Shown: positions 1-6,866 of the stretch, piece by piece
Layout: each line of letters opens with the position of its first letter
Numbering within the stretch: position 1 is the first letter of the stretch
Assembly: GCA_964584495.1 (NCBI GenBank)
Contig: CAZPAH010000101.1
Coordinates: 1 to 10,567, forward strand
DNA length: 10,567 nt
DNA from: CAZPAH01 sp964584495
GTDB taxonomy: Bacteria; Krumholzibacteriota; Krumholzibacteriia; Krumholzibacteriales; Krumholzibacteriaceae
Reading direction: 5' to 3'
The notes under the pieces: generated by a model
What the model was told of the DNA's origin: nothing
The model's input: only the letters and a program-made list of their open reading frames with translations
Database searches by the model: none
Made by a program: the position numbers and the translations under genes

Positions 1-311
1 AGATAGGCCTTGGAGAAGGTGAAATTGATGAATCCAGGACCCGCCACCTCGATCCTATCGATAAAAAGGGGATCGACGGCGATCCTCTTCTTTATCTCGC
101 CGGCGAGTTCCCTCGGATTCCTGCCTATCTTGCCCGCCGTAACAAGCGCGATATTGGTGCTTAGATCTCCGTGGGCCGGATCGTTGGGACGTTCCAGCTG
201 AATATCGCCTTGAACGATATCAATACCCAGCTCAACCAGCGCTTTGCCCACCGCTCCGGTCACCTTGATTCTCGCCGACGAGCCGCCGGTTCCTTCCTTA
301 GCTGATCCCAT
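1..311 (-). CDS. argS: Arginyl-tRNA synthetase, N-terminal part (cut by window edge)
   Basis: Class I synthetase that charges tRNA-Arg with arginine in the cytoplasm. Only about 103 N-terminal codons are present; the catalytic core lies outside the window. I read the minus strand from an ATG at 311. The translation contains ERPNDPAHGDLSTNIAL and ends VAGPGFINFTFSKAY. The HGD-loop and GPGFINF segments are typical of the ArgRS N-terminal additional domain, which contacts the D-loop of the tRNA. The ATG has a GAGAGG-type ribosome binding site about 9 nt upstream. It overlaps the 3' end of rsfS by 14 nt, so the two are probably translationally coupled. The first roughly 15 residues are Gly/Ser-rich and not family-like, so a slightly later start is possible. 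The family call is secure despite truncation. Confidence 0.9.
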   Translation of the reverse strand, partial: MGSAKEGTGGSSARIKVTGAVGKALVELGIDIVQGDIQLERPNDPAHGDLSTNIALVTAGKIGRNPRELAGEIKKRIAVDPLFIDRIEVAGPGFINFTFSKAY

Positions 312-657
312 CGGGAAATTCCTCTCTCGGAGCGTCACCCCAGAATTTTTCCAGCCCGTAAAATTCCCTCGCTTCGGGGCGGAAGATATGTAGCACGACA
401 TTGAAACAGTCTATCAATATCCAGCGAGACGAATCGTACCCCTCTATGTGAAGGATTATATCCTTCCCCTTGAGTTTTTCCGTCACCTCATCGGCTATGA
501 CCCGGGCCTGCACGTCGCTTCCGGCGCTGCAAATAACAAAATAGTCCGTGACGCCGGACAGTTTTTTAAGGTTGAGAAGGACTATATCTTCGGCTTTCTT
601 ACCGTAAATCAACCTTATTATTTTTTTGGCGATCACCTTTGGCGCTGTAACGCTCAA
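298..657 (-). CDS. rsfS: Ribosome silencing factor RsfS (Iojap family)
   Basis: Small protein of 119 residues. RsfS binds uL14 on the large ribosomal subunit and blocks subunit joining, lowering translation in starvation. The whole family domain is visible: an N-terminal helix (VIAKKIIRLIYGKKAEDI), then LSGVTDYFVICSAGSDVQ (about residues 34-51), then EGYDSSRWILIDCFNVVLHIF (about 72-92) and the C-terminal REFYGLEKFW. These align closely with E. coli RsfS motifs (SSITD..IICTGTSSRHV, W-I-V-V-D..D-V-I-V-H, LYELEKLW). The start is a TTG that directly follows the TAA of amrS with no gap; a GGAG lies 4 nt before it. An in-frame GTG at residue 7 is an alternative. The 3' end overlaps argS. Confidence 0.93.
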   Translation of the reverse strand: MSVTAPKVIAKKIIRLIYGKKAEDIVLLNLKKLSGVTDYFVICSAGSDVQARVIADEVTEKLKGKDIILHIEGYDSSRWILIDCFNVVLHIFRPEAREFYGLEKFWGDAPREEFPDGIS

Positions 658-1630
658 TTAGCTCCATACCCCCTTAATGCGGGCCCGGCATACGGGACAT
701 ATGCCTCCGGCCCCGATAACCTTGACGGAATATCCCTTCCGTTCCACTATCGAATTTCCACATCCGGGACAGAATGTATTCTCTGTACCTTCGATGAATA
801 TATTACCAATATAAACATAATCAAGATATCTTCTCGCCGTATCGTATGCCATCCGCATCGTTTCCGGAGGGGTCGGCTCCCTGTCCGACATCCTGTACTG
901 CGGGAAAAACCTCGATAAGTGCAGGGGTATCTCCCTGGAAACCGAACCAAGCCAGCGGGCCATCTCGTCGATCTCGTCCCTTGAATCGTTCAATCCGGGA
1001 ATAATCAAATTCGTCACCTCGACATGGGAGCTCTCGGCTGCGATAACGATGAACTTTTTAACCGGTTCCAGGCTCCCACCGCAATAATCGCGGTAAAATT
1101 CCTCCCTGAAACTTTTCAAATCTATATTGAAGGCATCCACGAATCCGGCTATACGCCCGGCCGGTTCAGTTTCAANNNNNNNNNNCCAATCCACTCTTCT
1201 TCAGCAGAGGGGCCGCATCGAGGATGTATTCGAACCATATCAGAGGCTCCGTGTAGGTAAATGCTACTCCGGCCGAATTCCGGCTTCTAGCTAGACCGAC
1301 AAGATCTTCCGGAGCGATATAGGTCACGGGAGAATCCTCCTGGGATATGCTCCAGTTCTGGCAGTGATCGCAGGTGAGCGTGCAGCCGTTGGGCCCGATT
1401 GATAATATCCGGCTTCCCGGGAGGAAATGATAAAGCGGCTTCTTCTCGATCGGATCGACGGCCACGGTCACCGTTCTACCATACGAAAGCGCGAAGAGTG
1501 AGCCGTCCACGTTTTTTCTCACCCGGCATCTGCCCGTCTTCCCAGGCGGTACTACGCAGAAATTCGGGCAAAGAAGGCACTTGACCGTTCCCTTCCCCAT
1601 TTTTTCGTAATACAGCGCTTCCTTTTCCAA
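658..1630 (-). CDS. amrS: AmmeMemoRadiSam-type radical SAM enzyme AmrS, interrupted by an assembly gap
   Basis: Two ORFs on the minus strand, 1630 to 1186 and 1175 to 658, are halves of one protein split by 10 Ns. The N-terminal half has a Cys cluster (C18, C21, C25, C35), the phrase DPIEKKPLYHFLPGS, and the radical SAM motif C83-x3-C87-x2-C90 (CTLTCDHCQNWSISQ), which binds the 4Fe-4S cluster that cleaves SAM. The C-terminal half has FVDAFNIDLKSF, VTNLIIPGLND and a terminal CPGC...CPVC zinc-ribbon-like pair. This layout is that of AmrS, often mislabelled pyruvate formate-lyase activating enzyme. Family members usually have about 330-340 residues; the visible residues plus about 10 missing give about 329. 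The start is TTG with GGGAGGG 4 nt upstream. No AMMECR1 or Memo partner lies in the window. The substrate is unknown. Confidence 0.88.
1176..1185. other. Assembly gap (10 Ns) inside amrS
   Basis: Ten consecutive Ns. The reading frames on the two sides differ if the gap is exactly 10 nt. On the minus strand the left side ends at KKSGL plus one G, and the right side resumes with TT then GAA ACT GAA (E-T-E). Continuity requires a missing length divisible by 3. About 27 nt would restore the expected segment containing the family VTNG motif. The Ns are therefore a placeholder, not a measured gap. Confidence 0.95.
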
Positions 1631-1634
1631 CTCG

Positions 1635-1641
1635 CCCTCCC
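1635..1641 (-). promoter_or_regulatory. Ribosome binding site fixing the TTG start of amrS
   Basis: GGGAGGG on the minus strand, 4 nt before TTG at 1630. It supports TTG over the next in-frame ATG (residue 11), which would lose part of the conserved N-terminal EALYYEK segment. Confidence 0.6.
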
Positions 1642-1661
1642 TGTTCCTGCCCTTCCCACCC

Positions 1662-1680
1662 CCCTCGCATCGTGCGAAGG
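1662..1680 (-). other. Short hairpin between the polyprenyl synthase gene and amrS
   Basis: In the minus-strand transcript CCTTCGCA-CGA-TGCGAGGG can form an 8-bp stem, one pair being G-U, with a 3-nt loop. It lies in the 60-nt spacer between the polyprenyl synthase stop and the amrS ribosome binding site. No U-tract follows, so it is not an intrinsic terminator. It might be an mRNA stability or processing element, or chance. Confidence 0.3.
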
Positions 1681-1690
1681 CCGGGATTTA

Positions 1691-2686
1691 TTATAACAGG
1701 TCTTTTATCCTTTCGACCACGTAATCCACGGTAAAACACAACGCATCTTTTTCAACTGAAGATTCCATGTTGGAGAGAGAGTCTTTGGCAGTGTCACCCA
1801 GTTCCCTGGCCTTTTTCAGGGAATATTCCACTCCCCCGTAGTCTTGAACGAAGGAAACCACTTCGTTCCAGTGCAGGTCCTTATTGAAATCGACCAGAAA
1901 GAGCTCGCTTACCCTTCTCTTTTTAGATTCCGGAGCGTTCCTGAAAGCGGATATGAAAGGCAGGGTCACCCTGCCCTCGCTAAAATCGGAGGCCACCGGT
2001 TTTCCGATAGTTTCATCGAGGGCGATATAGTCGAAAAGATCATCAGTGATCTGGAAAGAGAGCCCGAGGTTCTCTCCGTAGAAAGAGTATGCGTTGCGCT
2101 CGTCGCTGCCCGCGCCGCGGCCGCTCACGGCCACGCCGCATTCTCCGGAAGCGGAGAATAACGAGGCTGTCTTACGATAGATTAGATCGAGGTACCCTTC
2201 CTCGGAAAGATAGATATTCCTGCTCTGTTGAAACTGCATCATTTCGCCCATGCTCATAATGTTGGAGGCCCGTGATAGGATCTCCATCACGTTGAAAAGC
2301 CCTTCTTCCCCGAGGCAGGCGAACGCCTTGGAATATATGAAATCCCCGATAATGGTGGCTATCTCGTTTCCCCATGTAGAGTAAGTCGTGGCACGCCCGC
2401 GGCGCGTCATGTGCCTGTCTATTATGTCGTCATGGACGAGGGTGGCCGTATGGATAAGCTCCACTCCGAGCCCGGCGGTAACCGTCTCCTCGAAAGGACC
2501 ATCGAGGCTTTTCGAGATAAGGAAGAGAATAACCGGTCGCAGCCTCTTTCCCGGAACGTTCCTTATTGAATCGCATATCTCCTCGATCAACGGTATTTCT
2601 GAATGCAGCGACGCTCTAAAAACGTTCTCAAGGTAGGTTAGTTCCTTGCGGACCGGTGTCTGAATGATTTCTAGCGCTTGTTCCAT
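1691..2686 (-). CDS. Long-chain trans-polyprenyl diphosphate synthase (IspB/HepT-like)
   Basis: Adds isopentenyl diphosphate units to an allylic primer to make the isoprenoid tail of menaquinone or ubiquinone. The protein has 331 residues, normal for the family. GKRLRP (residues 46-51) binds IPP. The first Asp-rich motif DDIID (86-90) lies in HTATLVHDDIID followed by TRRGRAT. The second, DDLFD (215-219), follows GLSFQIT, with GKP and DFSEGRVTLP after it. The small residues just before the first motif, rather than aromatic ones, favour a C30-C45 product over FPP or GGPP. Exact chain length cannot be read here. The start is ATG at 2686; a TTG one codon earlier is preceded by an in-frame TAG four codons further up. 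The ribosome binding site is weak. TatC lies upstream and amrS downstream. Confidence 0.92.
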   Translation of the reverse strand: MEQALEIIQTPVRKELTYLENVFRASLHSEIPLIEEICDSIRNVPGKRLRPVILFLISKSLDGPFEETVTAGLGVELIHTATLVHDDIIDRHMTRRGRATTYSTWGNEIATIIGDFIYSKAFACLGEEGLFNVMEILSRASNIMSMGEMMQFQQSRNIYLSEEGYLDLIYRKTASLFSASGECGVAVSGRGAGSDERNAYSFYGENLGLSFQITDDLFDYIALDETIGKPVASDFSEGRVTLPFISAFRNAPESKKRRVSELFLVDFNKDLHWNEVVSFVQDYGGVEYSLKKARELGDTAKDSLSNMESSVEKDALCFTVDYVVERIKDLL

Positions 2687-2723
2687 CAATGCCGACGGCT
2701 AGGTCGGATCCCCCCGGACACCT

Positions 2724-2747
2724 TTTATAAACACTCCCCGAAGAGTG
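2724..2747 (-). other. Weak hairpin followed by a U-run, downstream of tatC
   Basis: In the minus-strand transcript CACTC-TTCGGG-GAGTG forms a 5-bp stem followed by TTTATAAAA. It sits in the 133-nt gap between the tatC stop and the polyprenyl synthase start. It could act as a weak terminator or attenuator. The stem is short and the U-run interrupted, so confidence is low. The rest of this gap shows no ORF. Confidence 0.22.
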
Positions 2748-2819
2748 GCCGAACCGCCGCTGAACCTCCCCGGGAAACCTTTCTAGACACTGAAAAATAT
2801 CATTTTAAGCGAAGTGATG

Positions 2820-3566
2820 TCAAGAAAGGCCGCTTCCATCATTTTCATCTTCCTGCGGGCCGTCGTCGCCCACCCCCTGCCTGCGTTTTTCTATCACGAG
2901 CGAAAGGAGAACACTCACCAGGAACAGCAGAACGAGCGGCAGGGCCATGAGAAGCTGGGAAGCCGGATCGGGAGGAGTCAGAACGGCCCCCGCGATGAAA
3001 ATGATGATTACGGCCCATCTCCACTGCTTCAGCAGGGTCCTCGGCGATACGAGCCCGATTGATGTGAGGAAAATAATTACGAGGGGGAGCTGGAAGACCA
3101 ATCCGAAAGCGAAGCAGAGTCTCGCGACGAATTCGAAATATCTATCGATCGAAATCAGAGGTCGAAGCTGATCTGTGCCGAACTTGATGAGAAAGTTCAG
3201 CACGATCGGGATAAGTATCCAGTATGCGAATGCCGCTCCGATATAGAAGAGAATACTTGCCGGAACAATCAGGGGGATTATCGCCCTCTTCTCCTTGGCA
3301 AATAGCCCCGGCGAGACGAATGCCCATACGCGGAATAGAATGTAAGGGAAAGATGCGAGGAATCCCGTCACGAAGCTGAGCTTCAGACGGACCATGAAAG
3401 CCTCTACCGGCGCGTGAAAGTAGAGGCTTTCGACCGGAATGCCGGCAAGAAGGAAATCCAGGATGTAACGCGACAGAAACCATATTACCATTGACGTGCC
3501 GACCCAGGCTGCGAGAACCGAGATCAGCGTCGATCGCAGCTCCTCGAGATGATCGAGGAACCCCAT
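2820..3566 (-). CDS. tatC: Sec-independent (Tat) translocase subunit TatC
   Basis: Integral inner-membrane protein that, with TatA/TatB-type partners, recognises twin-arginine signal peptides and exports folded proteins. From the ATG at 3566 it has 248 residues and six predicted membrane segments, at roughly 13-35, 62-85, 97-122, 148-170, 185-203 and 205-226. Family signatures are all present: HLEELR (6-11), FRVWAFVSPGLFAKEKR (78-94), FGLVFQLPL (154-162) and LTPPDPASQ (196-204). The conserved Glu of the FGxxFE motif is Gln here (Q159). I chose ATG because MGFLDHLEELR is the usual family N-terminus and AGGAGG lies 14 nt upstream, although that spacing is long. TTG codons at 3617 (overlapping the preceding TGA) and 3599 are alternatives. 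No tatA/tatB is in the window. Confidence 0.93.
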   Translation of the reverse strand: MGFLDHLEELRSTLISVLAAWVGTSMVIWFLSRYILDFLLAGIPVESLYFHAPVEAFMVRLKLSFVTGFLASFPYILFRVWAFVSPGLFAKEKRAIIPLIVPASILFYIGAAFAYWILIPIVLNFLIKFGTDQLRPLISIDRYFEFVARLCFAFGLVFQLPLVIIFLTSIGLVSPRTLLKQWRWAVIIIFIAGAVLTPPDPASQLLMALPLVLLFLVSVLLSLVIEKRRQGVGDDGPQEDENDGSGLS

Positions 3567-3613
3567 TTCGTTGAGCTTTTCCTCCTTTCCCTCCTGCAAC
3601 TTCCCCCCCCGGA

Positions 3614-4462
3614 TCAATCCCGCAGCTTGAACTCTTCGAAGGTGAATTTACTTACGTCCATCGATGCTTCTTTTCCCGTATTGCTGTCGACGGAGATCAT
3701 CTTCCCCTTCATCTCCGAGGAAGATTTCACATCGACTATATATCCGCCATCGACGGCGACATAGACTTCTCCTTCTACCTTGACGGTGCCGGCAACGACA
3801 CCCTGGGGTGTAACACTATTAAGCCGGAGTTCTCCCTTGCTGCTTATCTTCGCTGCATCGATGCCTTTCTTTTTCTCGAACTTTTCCAGCTTGAATTCGA
3901 TCTTACCCAGAAGCTCCGGTTCATCACCTTCGTTTTTACCTGGCCGGTTAATATCTTTCGTCCAGGACGAGCCCTTCTTCAACGGACCTTCCGGAAGCTC
4001 GAAAAACCATTTCTCCACAAAATCCTCTAGGGCCTCGCCTTTGCCTATGCCCGCAATCACGCCTTTCACGTCGACCACTTCACCGTGGGGGGATACGACC
4101 AAATATACCGTAGCTCCCTCCGCCTTGATCCTGCTTTCCCTTTCCTCGAGATCGGTGCCCATCAGCATCTTCTCGGCATACTTGTCGAAGTGGACTTCAA
4201 CCCTGAAGTTTCCATCTTCGATATTCGAAACCCAGGATATGCTCGTCTCTATTGACTGAATATTCGTTATGCTATTACCCATCCAGTTCGTCTCGTTGCG
4301 GGTCGACCCTTTGTACTTGAGAACCTGGTTCTCGTTCAGCTTGAAATTCAGAGTTGTTTCCAACTCCTCCGCCCGGAGAACGGAACAATCGATCAATGCG
4401 GCTAATAAAAGGAAAACAACAATGACCATCGCATACATGGCTGTCACCAATCTGTCACCCAT
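3614..4462 (-). CDS. Sec-exported protein of unknown function
   Basis: Protein of 282 residues that I do not recognise. The N-terminus MGDRLVTAMYAMVIVVFLLLAAL is a good Sec signal peptide: one positive charge then a long hydrophobic stretch, with likely cleavage after VLRA (residue 31). It has no twin-arginine motif and no proper lipobox (LIDC does not fit). The mature part is soluble, rich in Lys and Glu, with alternating hydrophobic stretches such as VYLVVSPHGEVVDVKGV, GVVAGTVKVEGEVYVAV and GGYIVDVKSSSEMKGK, suggesting beta-structure. This resembles periplasmic or outer-membrane-associated beta-rich proteins such as DUF6263, but only loosely. GGAGGG 4 nt upstream selects ATG 4462; a GTG at 4513 would add 17 residues and weaken the signal peptide. 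It is 47 nt upstream of tatC in the same direction. Function unknown. Confidence 0.8.
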   Translation of the reverse strand: MGDRLVTAMYAMVIVVFLLLAALIDCSVLRAEELETTLNFKLNENQVLKYKGSTRNETNWMGNSITNIQSIETSISWVSNIEDGNFRVEVHFDKYAEKMLMGTDLEERESRIKAEGATVYLVVSPHGEVVDVKGVIAGIGKGEALEDFVEKWFFELPEGPLKKGSSWTKDINRPGKNEGDEPELLGKIEFKLEKFEKKKGIDAAKISSKGELRLNSVTPQGVVAGTVKVEGEVYVAVDGGYIVDVKSSSEMKGKMISVDSNTGKEASMDVSKFTFEEFKLRD

Positions 4463-4466
4463 CTTA

Positions 4467-4472
4467 CCCTCC
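4467..4472 (-). promoter_or_regulatory. Ribosome binding site choosing the start of the exported protein
   Basis: GGAGGG on the minus strand with a 4-nt spacer (TAAG) before ATG at 4462. It decides for this start over GTG 4513 and ATG 4474. The resulting N-terminus is a textbook signal peptide, which agrees. Confidence 0.65.
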
Positions 4473-4562
4473 ATTCGAAGACGGTTGCCGAACCCCAACC
4501 TAAACTCCCTCACAGGATACTGCTATTTAGCGTTCAAGTAGTAGAAATATATATTGCCGATA

Positions 4563-5018
4563 TTATTTTTTTCCGAGAAGCCCACGAAGCTCCAAGAGGA
4601 ACTGGGAAATATCCTTGAAATCCCTGTATACCGAGGCAAACCTCACGTAGGCAACCTGATCGATCGTTGCTAGTCTCTTCATGACTTCGTTACCCAGCTC
4701 GCTCGTAGGTATCTCGTCACGAACATGGCTCGATACGGTTTTTTCGACTTCGTCGACAAGTTTTTCGAGGGTTTCAGTCGAAACGGGCCTTTTTTCACAT
4801 GCGCGAAGAAGCCCGTTTAAAATCTTGTCGCGTGAATAGTGCTCCCGGCGGCCGTCCTTCTTCACGACCATAACCGGCCTGTGCTCGACGTATTCGTAGG
4901 TCGTGAATCTGTGCCCGCATGCCAGGCATTCACGCCGCCGCCTGACGGCGGAATTTTCCTTGGTGGACCTGCTGTCGACCACCTTGTCCTCATCGTGACC
5001 GCAAGCGGGACATCGCAA
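4563..5018 (-). CDS. nrdR: Transcriptional repressor NrdR
   Basis: Represses ribonucleotide reductase genes when dATP is high. Its 151 residues match the usual length. An N-terminal zinc ribbon has C3-x2-C6 (MRCPACGH) and C31-x2-C34 (ECLACGHRFTTYE) with the basic RRRR stretch between them. An ATP-cone follows from about residue 47 (VVKKDGRREHYSRDKILNGLLRAC) to about 137, with the conserved AYVRFASVYRDFKDI near the end. The start is a TTG at 5018. NrdR proteins begin MRCP almost without exception, and AGGGGGG lies 6 nt upstream, so the TTG is firm. It follows the dCMP deaminase by 16 nt, tying control of deoxynucleotide supply to an enzyme of dUMP formation. No nrd reductase gene or clear pair of NrdR boxes is visible in the window. 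Confidence 0.97.
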   Translation of the reverse strand: MRCPACGHDEDKVVDSRSTKENSAVRRRRECLACGHRFTTYEYVEHRPVMVVKKDGRREHYSRDKILNGLLRACEKRPVSTETLEKLVDEVEKTVSSHVRDEIPTSELGNEVMKRLATIDQVAYVRFASVYRDFKDISQFLLELRGLLGKK

Positions 5019-5024
5019 GAATTA

Positions 5025-5031
5025 CCCCCCT
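5025..5031 (-). promoter_or_regulatory. Ribosome binding site for the TTG start of nrdR
   Basis: AGGGGGG on the minus strand, 6 nt before TTG 5018. Together with the near-universal MRCP N-terminus of NrdR it makes this one of the most certain TTG starts in the window. Confidence 0.6.
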
Positions 5032-5034
5032 GTT

Positions 5035-5511
5035 TCAGCCTTCGGGCATCTCTTTTTCCGGATCCGTAGCCGATAGATAAATAGTTTCTATGCCCGCCTC
5101 GCGAATCATTTCCTCTCCCAGTTCATCAGGATACCTGTCGCCTAGAACGAGCCTCTTGATGCCTGCGTTAATGATCATCTTCGTACAGGTGGAGCAGGGA
5201 GAGTCGGTACAGTACATCGTCGCGTCATTCATGTCGGCTCCGCTTCCGGCGGCCTGGATTATTGCGTTCTGCTCGGCATGGGCTCCCCGGCAAAGCTCAT
5301 GTCTCTCACCTGAAGGGATCTTCATTTTTTCCCTGAGGCAGCCTATTTGGAGGCAGTGCGCCAGCCCCTTTGGAGCGCCGTTGTACCCGGTTGATATTAT
5401 CCGCTTATCCTTGACTATCAAAGCTCCGACCCTTCTGCGAAGACAGGTCGACCGCTCCGCAACGAGACGCGTTATCTTCATGAAATATTCGTCCCAGCTC
5501 GGTCTATTCAT
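5035..5511 (-). CDS. dCMP deaminase family protein (ComEB-like)
   Basis: Zinc enzyme that deaminates dCMP to dUMP, the substrate of thymidylate synthase. From the ATG at 5511 it has 158 residues. The cytidine/deoxycytidylate deaminase motif is complete: HAEQNAI (H78, E80) and SPCSTC (C106, C109) bind the zinc, and E80 is the proton shuttle. RPSWDEYFM near the start, STCLRRRVGALIVKDKRIISTGYNG (21-45) and extra Cys/His residues (C53, C58, H71, C74) are typical of bacterial dCMP deaminases of the ComEB type. The reading frame extends to a GTG at 5556, adding 15 unconserved residues. I prefer ATG 5511 because family members start at this point and GAGG lies 9 nt upstream. It sits between glyA, which makes the methylene-THF also needed for dTMP, and nrdR. 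Confidence 0.93.
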   Translation of the reverse strand: MNRPSWDEYFMKITRLVAERSTCLRRRVGALIVKDKRIISTGYNGAPKGLAHCLQIGCLREKMKIPSGERHELCRGAHAEQNAIIQAAGSGADMNDATMYCTDSPCSTCTKMIINAGIKRLVLGDRYPDELGEEMIREAGIETIYLSATDPEKEMPEG

Positions 5512-5578
5512 CCGCTCGGGCCTCGTCGCGCTTACCGGTGCACTTTTCTCAATCACCTAATTATCCCCCGGGAGGCTG

Positions 5579-6832
5579 TCAATCGTACAGGGGGAATCTG
5601 GCCGCAAGGGCCGCGGCCTTTTCCCTGACCCTCGAGAGCAATTGTTCATCCTCGTGGTTTTCGAGAACCTCGATCATCAGCTCGCCGACCTCGTCCATCT
5701 CCTTCTCCTTCATCCCCCTGGTGGTAAGGGCGGGCGTGCCGACACGGATGCCCGACGTTATAAATGGCGATTGTTCGTCGAACGGTACCGTGTTCTTATT
5801 GACCGTGATGCCGGCCTGGTGCAGCGACTTGGCTGCGGCCTTGCCGGTCAGCCCCTTCTCCGAAAGATCGAGCAGGAAAAGATGATTGTCGGTTCCGCCA
5901 CTGACCACATCGAATCCCTTATCGCTGAACACAGATGCGAGCCTCGATGCGTTGGCTACAACCTGTTTCTGGTATTCCTTGAATTCCCCGGTCATCGCCT
6001 CCTTGAAACAGACGGCCTTTGCCGCTATAACGTGCATGAACGGGCCGCCCTGGGTTCCGGGAAAGTTGAACTTGTCGACGGCCTTGGCATATTTCTCCGG
6101 GCATAGAATCAATCCGCCCCGGGGCCCTCTAAGGGTCTTATGTGTGGTGGATGTGATGATATCGGCGAAGGGCACCGGGCTGGGATGGACACCGGCCGCT
6201 ACAAGTCCGGCTATATGCGCTATATCGACCATCAGAAAAGCTCCAATGCCGTCGCAGATGGCGCGGAGACGCTCCCAGTCCCAGAACCGTGGATAGGCGC
6301 TCGCTCCGGCCACGAAAAGCTTGGGCTTCTCCTTTTGAGCCTGTTCCTCGAGGGAGTCATAATTCAGCATCCTCGTTTCCCTGTCCACCTCGTAATGGAC
6401 CACCTTAAAGAACATGCCCGAAAAATTCACAGGATGACCGTGGGAAAGATGACCCCCGTGCGACAGGCTCAGGCCCATTATCTTGTCACCCGGCTGGATC
6501 AGGGAAAGATAGGCCGTTATATTCGCCTGCGTTCCCGAATGCGGCTGGACGTTGGCATACTCGGCGCCGAAAAGCTCGATGGCCCTCTCGCGGGCCAAAT
6601 CCTCCGCTATGTCGACATACTTGCATCCCCTGTAGTACCGCTTCCTCGGATACCCCTCGGCATATTTGTTCTGCATAGGATTGCTGAGCGCCGCCAGCAC
6701 CGCCCGGCTGGCGAAGTTTTCGCTCGCTATAAGCTCCAGCTGCTCCTGCTGCCTTCTAAGCTCCCCCCTGATAGCTTCCATGATCTCCGGGTCCGTTTTT
6801 TCCAGGTAGGGAAACAGGTTTTCCTCGAACAT
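5579..6832 (-). CDS. glyA: Serine hydroxymethyltransferase
   Basis: PLP enzyme that converts serine and THF to glycine and 5,10-methylene-THF, the main source of one-carbon units. From ATG 6832 it has 417 residues, the same length as E. coli GlyA. Visible landmarks are LIASENF (34-40), NKYAEGYPRKRYYRGCKYVD (55-74), NVQPHSGTQAN (94-104), SHGGHLSHG (124-132), VDIAHIAGLVAAG (202-214), the PLP lysine K232 in STTHKTLRGPRGG, FPGTQGGP, SGGTDNHLFLLDL and SGIRVGTPALTTRGM. Nothing essential is missing. GTG 6838 two codons earlier is possible; AAGAAGGG suits the ATG better. It lies 34 nt after rpiB and before the dCMP deaminase, in the same direction. Confidence 0.98.
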   Translation of the reverse strand: MFEENLFPYLEKTDPEIMEAIRGELRRQQEQLELIASENFASRAVLAALSNPMQNKYAEGYPRKRYYRGCKYVDIAEDLARERAIELFGAEYANVQPHSGTQANITAYLSLIQPGDKIMGLSLSHGGHLSHGHPVNFSGMFFKVVHYEVDRETRMLNYDSLEEQAQKEKPKLFVAGASAYPRFWDWERLRAICDGIGAFLMVDIAHIAGLVAAGVHPSPVPFADIITSTTHKTLRGPRGGLILCPEKYAKAVDKFNFPGTQGGPFMHVIAAKAVCFKEAMTGEFKEYQKQVVANASRLASVFSDKGFDVVSGGTDNHLFLLDLSEKGLTGKAAAKSLHQAGITVNKNTVPFDEQSPFITSGIRVGTPALTTRGMKEKEMDEVGELMIEVLENHEDEQLLSRVREKAAALAARFPLYD

Positions 6833-6866
6833 AAGCACCCTTCTTCCTGCAATACTGCGCTGCCCT

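Noticed and set aside
658..1194. Separate radical SAM or zinc-ribbon protein downstream of a truncated one
   Set aside because: The two ORFs are consecutive parts of a single AmrS protein divided by the N-gap.
2724..2753. Minus-strand TATAAA with TTCGGC 18 nt upstream as a promoter for the polyprenyl synthase
   Set aside because: The -35 matches the consensus at only two positions, and the region also forms a weak hairpin. The evidence is too thin to call a promoter.
4541..4556. AT-rich stretch (GTAGAAATATATATTG) resembling an NrdR box
   Set aside because: It only partly fits the NrdR-box pattern, has no second copy at the expected spacing, and lies downstream of nrdR rather than ahead of a reductase gene.
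5090..5560. Long plus-strand ORFs opposite the dCMP deaminase, glyA, the exported protein and rpiB
   Set aside because: They mirror well-supported minus-strand genes, lack family motifs and have low-complexity translations, so they are antisense shadows.
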